The notes beneath the pieces were generated by a model, which saw only the letters and a program-made list of their open reading frames with translations, did no database searches and had not been told where the DNA came from. A stretch of 64,000 bases of DNA. Origin: CAZXYS01 sp964645005. GTDB lineage: Bacteria; Bacteroidota; Ignavibacteria; Kapaibacteriales; UBA2268. Every line of letters begins with the position of its first letter. Position 1 is the stretch's first letter. The position numbers and the translations under genes were made by a program. The DNA lies in contig CAZXYS010000022.1 in NCBI GenBank assembly GCA_964645005.1, positions 3,137-67,136 of the forward strand. Direction: 5' to 3'. Shown in pieces: positions 17,782 through 27,000 of this stretch.

Positions 17782-19011
17782 ATGAATTACTTAGAGAGCA
17801 TATTAGCGGCATTCAAATCCATTGGCGAGTACAAGCTTCGCGCTGCGCTGACGCTGCTGAGTATTGCCATTGGCGTATTTGCTATCATGGGAGTGGGTAC
17901 CATTATCACATCCTTCGACCGATCTGTAACCGACGAAATAGCTAAACTCGGCGAGAACACCTTTTTCATCAGCAGAATGCCTAACATAAGAATGGGCGGT
18001 GAATGGCGCAAATACCGCAAAAGAAAACCCATCAACTACAGCCAGTTGAAGGACCTAAAGGATGAAATGACCGTCACAAAGAATATCAGCGGCTTCAGCA
18101 CATCCAATGGGTTTACTGTCCGAGCAGGGAAACTGGAAACCGATCCCGATGTCGAATTAATCGGCACTGATGAGAATTATTTCGGAATAAACAATGTAAT
18201 GGTCATCGAAGGCAGACCTTTTGTTGAAGAGGATATAGATTTCAACAGAAAAGCAGCTGTAATCGGTAATGACCTTGTCGTGAAGATTTTTCCTCATGAA
18301 TCGCCGATAGGGAAGAAGATCACTATTAAAAATCAAAGTTTTACAGTGATTGGCGTTTTGGAAGAAAGAGGCGCTATTCTTGGCAGAAGCCAGGATAACA
18401 GAGTGGTTCTACCAATCACTGCATTTCTTAAGTTTTATGCTTCTCGCTGGCGGGAATCATTGAAAATTGCCGTTAAAGCGCCATCGCAGGAAGCTCTCGT
18501 TCTTGCAATGGACGAAGCAATAGGCTTGATGAGAACCTACAGAAACGTCAAACCATGGGAAGAAAACAGTTTCGAGATAGAAACAAACGAGAGCATAACA
18601 AATCAGTTCAGCTCATTTATGCAATATATTTCATTATTTGGGACAATCTTCGGCGCAGTTGCTCTAATAGCAGCCGGCGTAGGTATAATGAACATGATGC
18701 TCGTTTCAGTCCGAGAGAGGACCAAAGAAATAGGCATCAGAAAAGCCGTCGGTGCCAGAAGATCATGGATACTGGCGCAATTCATCATTGAAGCAACAGC
18801 CCTATGCCAGTTGGGCGGTTTGATAGGGGTTGGCATGGGGATATTCGGCGCTTGGGTAATCAGTAATTTCATGAATTTTACGATTATTTTCTCGGAATTT
18901 TGGTTTATTCTGAGTCTGGTAATCTGCACTTTACTGGGGATCATTTTCGGCGCTTATCCGGCATGGAAGGCGGCTGCCCTTGATCCTATTGACGCATTGC
19001 GCTATGAATAA
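17782..19011 (+). CDS. MacB/FtsX-type ABC permease, second copy
   Basis: At 409 residues it has the same architecture as the preceding permease: an N-terminal helix with LRAALTLLSIAIGVFAIMGV, a periplasmic domain, and three C-terminal helices with VSVRERTKEIGIRKAVGARR and the final AAALDPIDALRYE. The two permeases share the FtsX motif and the ending but differ clearly through the periplasmic domain, consistent with an old duplication and a heterodimeric transporter. It is the last gene of the tolC-to-permease efflux cluster; an MFS gene follows after 93 bases. Confidence 0.9.
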   Translation: MNYLESILAAFKSIGEYKLRAALTLLSIAIGVFAIMGVGTIITSFDRSVTDEIAKLGENTFFISRMPNIRMGGEWRKYRKRKPINYSQLKDLKDEMTVTKNISGFSTSNGFTVRAGKLETDPDVELIGTDENYFGINNVMVIEGRPFVEEDIDFNRKAAVIGNDLVVKIFPHESPIGKKITIKNQSFTVIGVLEERGAILGRSQDNRVVLPITAFLKFYASRWRESLKIAVKAPSQEALVLAMDEAIGLMRTYRNVKPWEENSFEIETNESITNQFSSFMQYISLFGTIFGAVALIAAGVGIMNMMLVSVRERTKEIGIRKAVGARRSWILAQFIIEATALCQLGGLIGVGMGIFGAWVISNFMNFTIIFSEFWFILSLVICTLLGIIFGAYPAWKAAALDPIDALRYE

Positions 19012-19024
19012 TGCTGAGTAAAAT

Positions 19025-19108
19025 ATGAATGAATTAACCACGTTTGAGAAAGCGAAATTTAGTGATACCTTGCTCATTTTCTTGATATACGAACCGGGGA
19101 ACAATTGA
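19025..19108 (+). CDS. possible 27-residue leader peptide
   Basis: A short frame runs from ATG at 19025 to TGA at 19106-19108, and its stop overlaps the TTG start of the MFS gene (sequence TTGA). This arrangement would allow translational coupling. There is no recognisable motif and only a weak purine-rich stretch upstream, so it may be chance. Confidence 0.2.
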   Translation: MNELTTFEKAKFSDTLLIFLIYEPGNN

Positions 19109-20421
19109 AAGCTAACAGAAGCGAACGTATAGGCTGGTATTTTTACGACTGGGCAAATTCCGCCTTCTACACGACTGTAGTAACGGTCTTTCTCGGTCCT
19201 TACCTCACCACAATTACTAAAAATGCCGCCGATGCCGAGGGCTTTGTACATATCTTTGGAATGCCGATATTTCATGGTTCCTTCTATTCTTACGTGGTGT
19301 CGATCTCTGTTTTACTTCAAGTTATTGTTCTGCCAATTGCCGGCGCAATCGCAGACTATACAAACCGTAAAAAACTTCTCCTGGGCATATTTGCTTACAC
19401 AGGCTCATTCTCAACGATGGGATTGTATTTCCTGCAAGGCGATAATTATCTTCTCGGCGGGCTTTTATTTATATTGGCAAATATTTCTTTCGGCGCTTCC
19501 GTAGTTATATACAATTCATTCTTAAACGATATAGCCGCTGAAGACGAACGCGACAGCGTATCATCTGTCGGCTGGGCATTCGGCTATCTTGGCGGGGGAA
19601 TAGTCTTAGCTGCAAATTTATTCATGTATTCAAGCGCTGAGAAGTTAGGAATTGATTCGGGAATGGCTGTACGCATCAGCTTATGCTCTGCCGGCGCCTG
19701 GTGGGGACTATTTACACTTATGCCGATGCTTACACTTAAAACAAGACAGAATATCCGCCATATCACCGAAGAAAAAAAGTTATTATCTATTGGCTTTACT
19801 CAATTTTTCAGAACATTAAAAGGCGCTGCGAAATATCCTCAGACATTACTCTTCCTGCTGGCATATTTATTATACAATGACGGCGTACAGACAGTGATAG
19901 TCGTATCTTCACAATTCGGTTCCGAGGAACTGGGACTGGACATGAGCGTTCTAACGACTGTAATCCTAATGGTACAGTTCGTAGCTTTTGGAGGATCATT
20001 GATATTCAACTACCTCGCTAAAGTGTTCAACACGAAGAAAGCTATAATCATCAGCATTTTGATCTGGATGGCAGCTTTGCTTTACGCATTTAGCTTCTTG
20101 CATGATCAAACAGGATTTTATATATTAGGCGGGGTTATTGGATTGGTTCTCGGCGGAATACAGGCATTGAGCAGATCGCTCTTCTCACGCCTTATCCCGC
20201 CCGGCAAGGAAGCGGAATATTTCGGTGTTTACGAAATATCCGAGCGCGGCACAAGCTGGATTGGTCCTCTATTATTCGGACTGACGCTGCAGCTATCCGG
20301 CTCGTACAGGCTTGCAATCTTGTCTCTGGTATTATTTTTCGCTTTCGGTTTATTTTTCCTGATAAAATTGAATGTAAACAAAGGCGTCAAGGAAGCAGCG
20401 GGGGATGGAGGGGAGGAGTGA
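19105..20421 (+). CDS. MFS transporter, UMF1/Atg22-like
   Basis: The 438-residue protein has 12 hydrophobic segments and the N-terminal pattern IGWYFYDWANSAFYTTVVTV, which I recognise from bacterial members of the UMF1 (Atg22-like) branch of the major facilitator superfamily. Further markers are the loop DYTNRKKLLLG between helices 2 and 3, and QALSRSLFSRLIPPGKEAEYFGVYE in the second half. Members are often annotated as amino-acid or metabolite exporters, but the substrate cannot be predicted. It starts at a TTG with GGGGA 6 bases upstream. The start overlaps a 27-codon frame. Confidence 0.85.
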   Translation: MKANRSERIGWYFYDWANSAFYTTVVTVFLGPYLTTITKNAADAEGFVHIFGMPIFHGSFYSYVVSISVLLQVIVLPIAGAIADYTNRKKLLLGIFAYTGSFSTMGLYFLQGDNYLLGGLLFILANISFGASVVIYNSFLNDIAAEDERDSVSSVGWAFGYLGGGIVLAANLFMYSSAEKLGIDSGMAVRISLCSAGAWWGLFTLMPMLTLKTRQNIRHITEEKKLLSIGFTQFFRTLKGAAKYPQTLLFLLAYLLYNDGVQTVIVVSSQFGSEELGLDMSVLTTVILMVQFVAFGGSLIFNYLAKVFNTKKAIIISILIWMAALLYAFSFLHDQTGFYILGGVIGLVLGGIQALSRSLFSRLIPPGKEAEYFGVYEISERGTSWIGPLLFGLTLQLSGSYRLAILSLVLFFAFGLFFLIKLNVNKGVKEAAGDGGEE

Positions 20422-20455
20422 AGTATATTTCTTTATGAATTAAAATTTTATAGGA

Positions 20456-20863
20456 ATGGATCTTTTAATTCAAATAAACGGCAAAAAAGACATTATTATC
20501 GATTCAAATAAGCTCGATATTAACAATCTTGATATTATTAAAATCGATGAAAAAGACCTTGCTAAGCCTAAGAAAATCATAAGACTTATTAATTCAAAAA
20601 AATATGACAATGTTCTATACGGATGTGTTGATTTGGAATTTCAGAGATTCCAGTATTTTATGAAATTATATATTTTTCTGTCAAAAGTGAAAAAGGGCAG
20701 GATAATAGATGAATCAGGCAATGTAAATGAATTCAGATTAGCGAAATTTATATTTAAAGAGACGCCTAATTTCAAACTTGAGCTGTTTATTAGCTTTTTT
20801 ACTGTTATTTTTTACTATTTTAAAATTCCGTATCTTAAAATTAGACTTAAGAAACTGCGATGA
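20456..20863 (+). CDS. Unknown small protein linked to a glycosyltransferase
   Basis: I do not recognise a family for this 135-residue protein. It begins with a beta-rich, Asp/Asn/Lys-rich region (IQINGKKDIIIDSNKL). It continues with VLYGCVDLEFQRFQYFMKLY and GRIIDESGN, and ends in a hydrophobic stretch (FKLELFISFFTVIFYYFKI, about residues 105-123) with a basic tail, suggesting membrane association. The gene is strikingly A+T rich. It overlaps the GT4 gene by 4 bases (ATGA), so it is probably translated with it and may act in the same glycan step. Confidence 0.6.
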   Translation: MDLLIQINGKKDIIIDSNKLDINNLDIIKIDEKDLAKPKKIIRLINSKKYDNVLYGCVDLEFQRFQYFMKLYIFLSKVKKGRIIDESGNVNEFRLAKFIFKETPNFKLELFISFFTVIFYYFKIPYLKIRLKKLR

Positions 20864-22029
20864 AGATTCTATTCTGGCGAACGGATTATTACGGGGCATT
20901 GACAGGCGGGGGTATAGCTTCTCTCTATAATGGACTGATCGAAGGTTTCCGGAAATTAGGGCATGAGTGTGCCTTTGTTTCCAGCGGGAAGAGAATGATT
21001 AATGATAGTATTAATTATTACTATATTCCTTATCCCAAATTATTCCGAAACCTGCCTGAAATCCTTTGTTTGCCTTATAACGAGCGTTCAATTAAGCGGG
21101 TGAAGGAAATTATTGAAATCGAAAAGCCGGATTTTATCTATCAACATAATCATGATTTCAGCTACAGCGGCTCAATTATCAAAAAAGAGCTTGGCATACC
21201 ATTTTTCATGCACAGTGACGGTGTGGAATACTGGATCAAAAAGAACTGGGGTAAGTTGTATTTCGGTCATTTACTGAAGTGGGCTGAGGAGATACAGTGG
21301 GAAACCAGTGACGCGATTTTCTGCATATCTGAAAATGTGAAAAAGCAAATGGTCAAGTTAAATGTCAATTCTGACAAGATTTATGTCAATCCTAACGGTG
21401 TCAATACTGATACATTCCATCCTGAAATTGACGGAAGTAATATTCATGGGGAATTAAATCTTGAAGATAAATTTGTTCTTGGATATTCCGGTACATTTGG
21501 ACATTGGCACGGCGTGGATTATCTTGCTAAATCCATGAAACATATATTGCAGGAAATCCCTCACGCATATCTATTACTCGTAGGTGATGGAATATTGAGA
21601 CCGGAAATCGACAAAATTATTGAGGAAGATAATATCGGTGAAAATACACTGATAACCGGCATGGTTCCTTATGATTCTGTCCCGAAATATCTCGCTGCCT
21701 GCGATGTATTGTTGACGCCCTGCGTTCACAATGTAGGCTTGGATTTCTTCAATAGCCCGATAAAATTATTTGAATATATGGCAATGGGTAAGCCGGTTGT
21801 AGCAACAGATGTGGGTCAGCAGGGGGATGTAATCAATAACGAAATGAACGGGATTCTCTGCCAGGAAAAATCTCCCCAACAAATCGCAGATGCAGTCGTA
21901 GAAATCTACAACAATCCGGATTTAGCGCAAAAAATCAGCGGTCAAGCCCGTAAAGACGCAGTCGAAAAGCACGACTGGAAGCAGGTAGCACAAAATATTA
22001 TAGATGTCTACAACACCCTCTTCACCTGA
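20860..22029 (+). CDS. Family 4 glycosyltransferase
   Basis: The 389-residue protein has the GT-B fold layout of CAZy family GT4. The N-terminal domain has TDYYGALTGGGIASLYNGLI. A linker VNPNGVNTDTFHPE (about residues 176-189) leads to the nucleotide-sugar-binding domain, with LGYSGTFGHWHGVDYL and SPIKLFEYMAMGKPVVATDV (about residues 294-313); its Glu corresponds to the E-x7-E motif that contacts the donor. It transfers a sugar from an activated donor to a glycan or lipid acceptor. The stop lies one base before that of the opposing receiver-kinase gene, and no terminator is visible between them. Confidence 0.88.
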   Translation: MKILFWRTDYYGALTGGGIASLYNGLIEGFRKLGHECAFVSSGKRMINDSINYYYIPYPKLFRNLPEILCLPYNERSIKRVKEIIEIEKPDFIYQHNHDFSYSGSIIKKELGIPFFMHSDGVEYWIKKNWGKLYFGHLLKWAEEIQWETSDAIFCISENVKKQMVKLNVNSDKIYVNPNGVNTDTFHPEIDGSNIHGELNLEDKFVLGYSGTFGHWHGVDYLAKSMKHILQEIPHAYLLLVGDGILRPEIDKIIEEDNIGENTLITGMVPYDSVPKYLAACDVLLTPCVHNVGLDFFNSPIKLFEYMAMGKPVVATDVGQQGDVINNEMNGILCQEKSPQQIADAVVEIYNNPDLAQKISGQARKDAVEKHDWKQVAQNIIDVYNTLFT

Positions 22030-22030
22030 T

Positions 22031-23116
22031 CTACTTCTTCGGCAGCTTAACGGTAACTTCCGTGAACTCGTTGGGGACTGATTCAATATTGAATTCACCG
22101 TCAATCAGGCTAATAATTTTCTTGACTATGGCTATACCCAGACCGCTGCCCTGCTGTTCGTAGATCTGGCGTTCGAACTGGATGTAGGCGCCCACATTTT
22201 TAATATGCTCTTTGGTCATACCGCGACCGTGATCTTTCACTGTCAGAAAATAATCCTGCTTAGTTTCATGAGTTGTAAGAATCACTTTCGTATCAGGTTG
22301 GGAAAACTTCATTGCGTTGTCGAGAAGCTCTTCCACAATTTTCTTGAGGAAGTCTATCGATAAAGCCGGCGAGCCTTCCGAAAGATTTAAATCAATATCC
22401 CGCGAACGATTATAGTTATCGGCGTTATTCAAAGCCAGATCGTGGATTACGGAATCCGCAAGATAAGACGAGCCCTTCTTTATATTTTCCGTTTCGTGAG
22501 CGCTCGAGGCTATGGTCTCAAGCTTAGCATAGAAAATATGGTTTTCGAAGAGTCGGTTCATGCGGCGACCCGACTCGTGAATGTTTTGAAGCATTTCTAT
22601 TGCATCTTTCTTACTTGTATTATCGAATTTTTTTATCAGAAAATCCGAATATCCGAGAATAATACCCAGCGGTGTCCTGATCTCATGCGGCAGCGATTGA
22701 CTGATACGTGTGCTCAGTTCTTCAAATTTCTTAAGGAATTTTGACTCGCTTGCTTCTTTCTTTTTCAGGCGGGTTTCGATGGCTTCGATTAGTTCATCGA
22801 TATCGTATGGTTTTGTGATGAAATCATCCGCGCCGAAATTCATTCCTTCGCGAATGTCCGATTTCGCTGATAGGAAGAGGAAGGGGATGGTGGATGTCTC
22901 CGGATTCTTCTGGGCTTCCGCCAGAAAGCCGTAGCCGTCCAGTTCCGGCATCATAATGTCGGATATTATTAGATCAGGTTTATGTTTTATAGCCAGATCG
23001 AGCCCGGTTTTACCGTTTTCAGCGCCTATCACTTCGTAATTGCTCAGATTAAGTGTCATTAATATATCGCGCCTGATTTCCTCTTCGTCCTCGACCACTA
23101 ATATTGTCTTTTTCAT
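22031..23116 (-). CDS. Hybrid response regulator / histidine kinase
   Basis: The 361-residue protein has an N-terminal receiver domain (about residues 1-120) with acidic pocket VVEDEEE, phosphoacceptor Asp in LIISDIMMPELDGYG (about residues 50-64), and Lys in FLSAKSD. It is followed by a HisKA domain with the H-box SQSLPHEIRTPLGIILGYS and a HATPase domain with EELLDNAMKFS, DHGRGM and GSGLGIAIVKKI. There is no membrane segment. A receiver in front of a kinase suggests it is a phosphorelay node, probably fed by the GAF/PAS kinase encoded 17 bases upstream. It is the last gene of a minus-strand signalling operon. Confidence 0.9.
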   Translation of the reverse strand: MKKTILVVEDEEEIRRDILMTLNLSNYEVIGAENGKTGLDLAIKHKPDLIISDIMMPELDGYGFLAEAQKNPETSTIPFLFLSAKSDIREGMNFGADDFITKPYDIDELIEAIETRLKKKEASESKFLKKFEELSTRISQSLPHEIRTPLGIILGYSDFLIKKFDNTSKKDAIEMLQNIHESGRRMNRLFENHIFYAKLETIASSAHETENIKKGSSYLADSVIHDLALNNADNYNRSRDIDLNLSEGSPALSIDFLKKIVEELLDNAMKFSQPDTKVILTTHETKQDYFLTVKDHGRGMTKEHIKNVGAYIQFERQIYEQQGSGLGIAIVKKIISLIDGEFNIESVPNEFTEVTVKLPKK

Positions 23117-23133
23117 GATTTATTTCCTTTAAA

Positions 23134-24894
23134 TTAGTTTAAATGCGGTATTGTTACAGTGAAAACAGATCCTTCATTTAATTTACTGTACAGGTCTATC
23201 TTGCCGTTCAGCAGCCTCAAAGAACGCATGACTACCGATAATCCCAAACCCGTTCCCGAAACCTTACCGACATTCGAACCGCGATAGAACAACTCGAAAA
23301 TATCTTCCTGCTCTTCGTCGGGAATGCCTATGCCTTTGTCTATGACTATAATCTTTAGCATATTGGGACCGCTCTCAAGCCTGAATCCCAGATATGAATT
23401 GTTTTCCGAAAATTTTATCGCATTCAAAAGCAGATTTACAAGAATATTCCTAATCAATTTCGGATCCTGCTTGATGTTAACCGGCTCGCCGGTAGCGGAA
23501 TAATCCACTTCCCGCTTGATATCCATCCCGAGAAGCAGGTCATTTATAAGATTGTGGCAATATTCATCGATATTCAGTTTTACCGGTTTGATCTTAACTC
23601 TTTCCGTATCTGTCTGACCGATAAATATAGCATTTTCGATCAGATCTTTCATAAAATCAACGGTTTTGACAATTCTTTGCAAATATTCGGTTTTCTCTGT
23701 AAAACTCAGCTTATCGTCAAACTTCTCGACAAGCTGTGCTGATGTCCTTATAATCGTAAGAGGCGTCCGAAATTCATGCGACACCATGCTGATAAACTTT
23801 GTCTTAAGCTCGTTAAGCACTTTTTCCTTCTCGAGCATTTTCAGGATTTCATTCTCGGCATCCTCGCGGACTTTTATTTGCTCTTTCAAAGTATGGACTA
23901 GCACTTGTAACTCTTCAGTACGTTCCTGGACTTTCATTTCCAATAATTCATTTGCGTCTTTCAGAGCTGATTCCGCCTGCTTGCGTTCGCTTATGTCCAG
24001 GAAGCTCTCTATCCTGAATGAAATAGTACCCACGCGAATCATTGAAGTAGTTCGCAGGATAGGCAAAACCTCGCCGTTTGCCTTTTTCAGTTCCGACTCG
24101 AAGTTTTTATCTGTGACAGGTTTGTCCGGTGCGCTGACGCCTAAACCATTGAAATCAAGGTGTTTGTAATAATCTCTGCCAATCAGTTTGCTTTCGGGAT
24201 TGCCTATAATTTTTGCCGAGACCGGATTCGCCTTGATAATCTTGTTTGTTTCGGCGTCTATTACTAGAATGCCCGTATGTACCGAATCGAATATCGAATT
24301 CAGTTGGATTTTGTCATTTTCAAGTTCCATCGTTCTGTGGGCAATTCTCTGGTCGAGGGTATCGTCGTTGTCCCTGATATTCTGGTTCAATGACAGATTC
24401 TCAATGCTGTGAGCCAGAAATCCCGCAAATAATGAGCATATACGCTCGAAGCCCGGCTCTTCCTCGACAGGCATATCCGATAGTATGCAGAGGATTAATC
24501 CTGTTACACCATTATTGCCTATTAGAGGTATTAAATAGCAAGGAAAATCAATTCCGTCTTTGATATCTTTATTCTGCCGGAAAATTTTTGTTTGCTGAAG
24601 GGCATTTCCTACAACACCTCTTTCTACCAGAGTATTGTAGAACTTGAGGACAGATTTTTTGTAAGTATATGGCTTTGTTGAATTATGTTGTAGATCAAAA
24701 GATTTGTAATCCAGAATAAATATCGAACATGAGATAGAATGCGGAATTTTAAGAAATATATCAATACTGCGATTGATTACCTCAACAATGCTAAGCCCCG
24801 GATCCCTGCTGCCAGTAAAATAATCAACAGCGCTAAAGAAATCTTCGAAAGAATTTCCCACGCTGTTATCGATATTTAATCCGGGATCATTCAT
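23134..24894 (-). CDS. Soluble GAF-PAS histidine kinase
   Basis: The 586-residue protein reads as GAF (about residues 20-175), PAS (about 195-310, with FDSVHTGILVIDAETNKIIK), a coiled coil (about 310-365), HisKA with SMVSHEFRTPLTIIRTSAQL, and HATPase with LLLNAIKFSENNS, DKGIGIPDEEQEDIFELFY and GTGLGLSVV. All catalytic boxes are intact. No membrane helix is visible, so it senses a cytoplasmic signal. Its start overlaps the stop of the HDOD gene by one base (TAATG), and a receiver-kinase follows, forming a signalling operon. Confidence 0.9.
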   Translation of the reverse strand: MNDPGLNIDNSVGNSFEDFFSAVDYFTGSRDPGLSIVEVINRSIDIFLKIPHSISCSIFILDYKSFDLQHNSTKPYTYKKSVLKFYNTLVERGVVGNALQQTKIFRQNKDIKDGIDFPCYLIPLIGNNGVTGLILCILSDMPVEEEPGFERICSLFAGFLAHSIENLSLNQNIRDNDDTLDQRIAHRTMELENDKIQLNSIFDSVHTGILVIDAETNKIIKANPVSAKIIGNPESKLIGRDYYKHLDFNGLGVSAPDKPVTDKNFESELKKANGEVLPILRTTSMIRVGTISFRIESFLDISERKQAESALKDANELLEMKVQERTEELQVLVHTLKEQIKVREDAENEILKMLEKEKVLNELKTKFISMVSHEFRTPLTIIRTSAQLVEKFDDKLSFTEKTEYLQRIVKTVDFMKDLIENAIFIGQTDTERVKIKPVKLNIDEYCHNLINDLLLGMDIKREVDYSATGEPVNIKQDPKLIRNILVNLLLNAIKFSENNSYLGFRLESGPNMLKIIVIDKGIGIPDEEQEDIFELFYRGSNVGKVSGTGLGLSVVMRSLRLLNGKIDLYSKLNEGSVFTVTIPHLN

Positions 24895-25754
24895 TAATTT
24901 ACATTCAAATTTAGAAGAATACTTGAAGTTTCAAAATAATCTCTGTCAACTTCCGGATAAATTCTTGTAAACAACTCGGTATCCGGGTTCAGGTATTCCC
25001 AGACCTGTTTGTTCGGTTTGGGTATTATGGTGCTATCATAGGAATTGTCGAGATTAAGCATGTGTGCAGCTATGTCAGCAACATGTACTATCCCCGACAG
25101 TCTGTCAAAGCAGCCGTCCACAAATCCTTTATTATGATAGCCGATACAATTTTTGATAGTTGTAGGCAGCTTCCACTTTTCCGCGATCAATTCGCCGACT
25201 ACAGTATGCGTCATGCCGAGTATCTTGTACTCGGCTTCCCGCAGGTTGACCCTGTTAACCATTGAATATTCAAGAGCTTCCGCATACTGCTTATTGAAAA
25301 ATTTATAGAAGAACAATTTGCCTATATCATGCAAAATACCGGATATAAATAAATTTTCAGGATTGCTGAAACGCAATTCCTTACCTAAAATTCTTGTTAT
25401 CACTGCAACTGATATGGAATGCTTCCATAAATTCAACGGATTCAAATAAACGAAGGAATTGGAATGATTGAACATCGAGAAAACATTCATCGCTAAGGTA
25501 ATGTTCTTTATTTCCTCGAAGCCGAGATAAGAAATTGCCATTGATACATTCTCTACCCTGCCGGGAATTCCGAAAAGAGCGGAATTCGCCACTTTCAACA
25601 CCTTTGAAGCTGCCGCTTGATCACCTGAAATGATCCTTGCCGCATCCTTAAAAGTTGAATTCGGATTTCTCATCAATTCTGACAACTTTGTATAAATAGT
25701 CGGCAGAGTGGGGAATTCCTCAAAACTGTTTAATATCTTATCTACTGGAATCAT
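24894..25754 (-). CDS. HDOD-domain signalling protein
   Basis: This 286-residue protein has a HDOD domain over most of its length. Markers are LPTIYTKLSELM, ISGDQAAASKVLKVANSALF (about residues 43-62), AISYLGFEEIKNITLAMNVF, and the degenerate HD site GILHDIGKLFFYKF (about 140-153). HDOD proteins are non-catalytic relatives of HD-GYP phosphodiesterases and act in regulation, often next to two-component genes, as here. The gene overlaps the upstream small-protein gene by 17 bases and the downstream kinase by 1 base, so the set is one operon. Confidence 0.9.
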   Translation of the reverse strand: MIPVDKILNSFEEFPTLPTIYTKLSELMRNPNSTFKDAARIISGDQAAASKVLKVANSALFGIPGRVENVSMAISYLGFEEIKNITLAMNVFSMFNHSNSFVYLNPLNLWKHSISVAVITRILGKELRFSNPENLFISGILHDIGKLFFYKFFNKQYAEALEYSMVNRVNLREAEYKILGMTHTVVGELIAEKWKLPTTIKNCIGYHNKGFVDGCFDRLSGIVHVADIAAHMLNLDNSYDSTIIPKPNKQVWEYLNPDTELFTRIYPEVDRDYFETSSILLNLNVN

Positions 25755-26088
25755 TTTTATAAGTATTCTGCAATTTTTTTGCGTTTTCTATAACACTTAA
25801 ATTAAAAAGATCTCTTTCAATATCGTTGCGCGGACGCCAGTTCATTCTTCTCAAAAGATTTTCTTCGGCTTTTTGTTTCAATTCTCTGCTTACCGGCGGC
25901 AAATCGTCTTCGTTTTCATCGCCCGTTCTGATTCGTACAGCAGATATGTTCCATAATTTCAATAGTTTCTTCTGATATTCCTTCAGTTCTACCCCGGATG
26001 GCAGTACTGTCTGACCGAATTTGTTCATTACTACGTCAGCAAGAATCATACCATCCTTAATGCTATCGACCTTGACCATTTTGGGCAT
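25738..26088 (-). CDS. Small HDOD-associated protein
   Basis: The 116-residue protein begins with MVKVDSIKDGMILADVVMNKFGQTVLP, then SGVELKEYQKKLLKLWNISAVRI. This is the pattern I associate with the small domain found before HD-GYP/HDOD modules (GM-x-LA-x-x-V-x-N-x-x-G-x-x-L, then a helix, then W-x-I). The C-terminal half is charged and helical. It overlaps the HDOD gene by 17 bases, so the two are translationally coupled and probably bind each other or the same target. Thirteen bases separate it from surE upstream. Confidence 0.75.
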   Translation of the reverse strand: MPKMVKVDSIKDGMILADVVMNKFGQTVLPSGVELKEYQKKLLKLWNISAVRIRTGDENEDDLPPVSRELKQKAEENLLRRMNWRPRNDIERDLFNLSVIENAKKLQNTYKNDSSR

Positions 26089-26101
26089 TTTCTTTGCCTT
26101 G

Positions 26102-26869
26102 CTATTGTTCTATAAATTTTAAATTATCCAAAATGTCATCGTCCGTGAATTTGTATTTGATCGGCGTAACCGTCACATAGCCTTCTTCTAAAGCAACGTG
26201 ATCGGAATTTGCGTCTCTGTCATCCTGAGTAAATTTCCCCGCAAACCAGAAATAGCTTCTTCCGAAGGGGTCCTTTCTTTTTTCATAGCTGTCCATCCAG
26301 ATATTATCACTTAGCCGGGTTACCTTTGTCCCTTTGATCTCTTCCTTCTTCAAAGCAGGGATATTTATGTTGAGCAAAGTATCCTTCGGTATACTCTTCC
26401 CCAGCTTCTTGACAATTTCCCGCGTGATTTCCGCGGAAGCAGTGCAGTCATAGTTGTCGTCGTAAGAAGCTACGGAAACCGCTATCGAGGGTATCCCCAG
26501 CAGGTTACCTTCTGTTGCAGCAGAAACCGTGCCGGAATATAGAATATTTATCGCTGTATTTTGTCCGTGATTTATTCCGGAAATTACCATATCCGGCTTT
26601 CTTTCCAAAATGTTGGAAATTGCCAGTTTTACGCAGTCTGCCGGCGTACCGTTTACCGCATAGCCGAACATCTCGCCATTCCGTCTGAAAGGCGTTACCC
26701 GCAGAGGATTTGCTACTGTAAGTGCATGCCCTACTGCGCTTTGTTGTCTGTCCGGCGCTGCCACTACTACTTCTCCTATCTTTTTTATTGCGTTCACCAG
26801 CGAAAAAATGCCAGGTGAATCGATTCCATCATCGTTACTTATCAAAATAAACGGTTTTTGTTCTTCCAT
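26102..26869 (-). CDS. surE: 5'-nucleotidase SurE
   Basis: At 255 residues it matches SurE, a metal-dependent phosphatase of nucleoside 5'-monophosphates and related phosphates. The N-terminus ILISNDDGIDSPGIFSL carries the metal-binding Asp pair. The conserved VAAPDRQQSAVGHALT, GTPADCVKLAI and SGINHGQNTAINILYSGTVSA blocks are all present with their Asn and Ser ligands. It is the first gene of the cluster that continues into the HDOD signalling genes; an A+T-rich gap of 131 bases to rseP upstream may hold a promoter. Confidence 0.95.
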   Translation of the reverse strand: MEEQKPFILISNDDGIDSPGIFSLVNAIKKIGEVVVAAPDRQQSAVGHALTVANPLRVTPFRRNGEMFGYAVNGTPADCVKLAISNILERKPDMVISGINHGQNTAINILYSGTVSAATEGNLLGIPSIAVSVASYDDNYDCTASAEITREIVKKLGKSIPKDTLLNINIPALKKEEIKGTKVTRLSDNIWMDSYEKRKDPFGRSYFWFAGKFTQDDRDANSDHVALEEGYVTVTPIKYKFTDDDILDNLKFIEQ

Positions 26870-27000
26870 GACCCTTTATCAGTTTGTAAATATAATAAAT
26901 TTTTATTTAAATTAAAAATAATTAATTTATTAAAAAATTTAATTTTAAAAATTAAACTAAAATGAAATTAATTAATTTCTCAGAAAGGTAAAAACAAATT

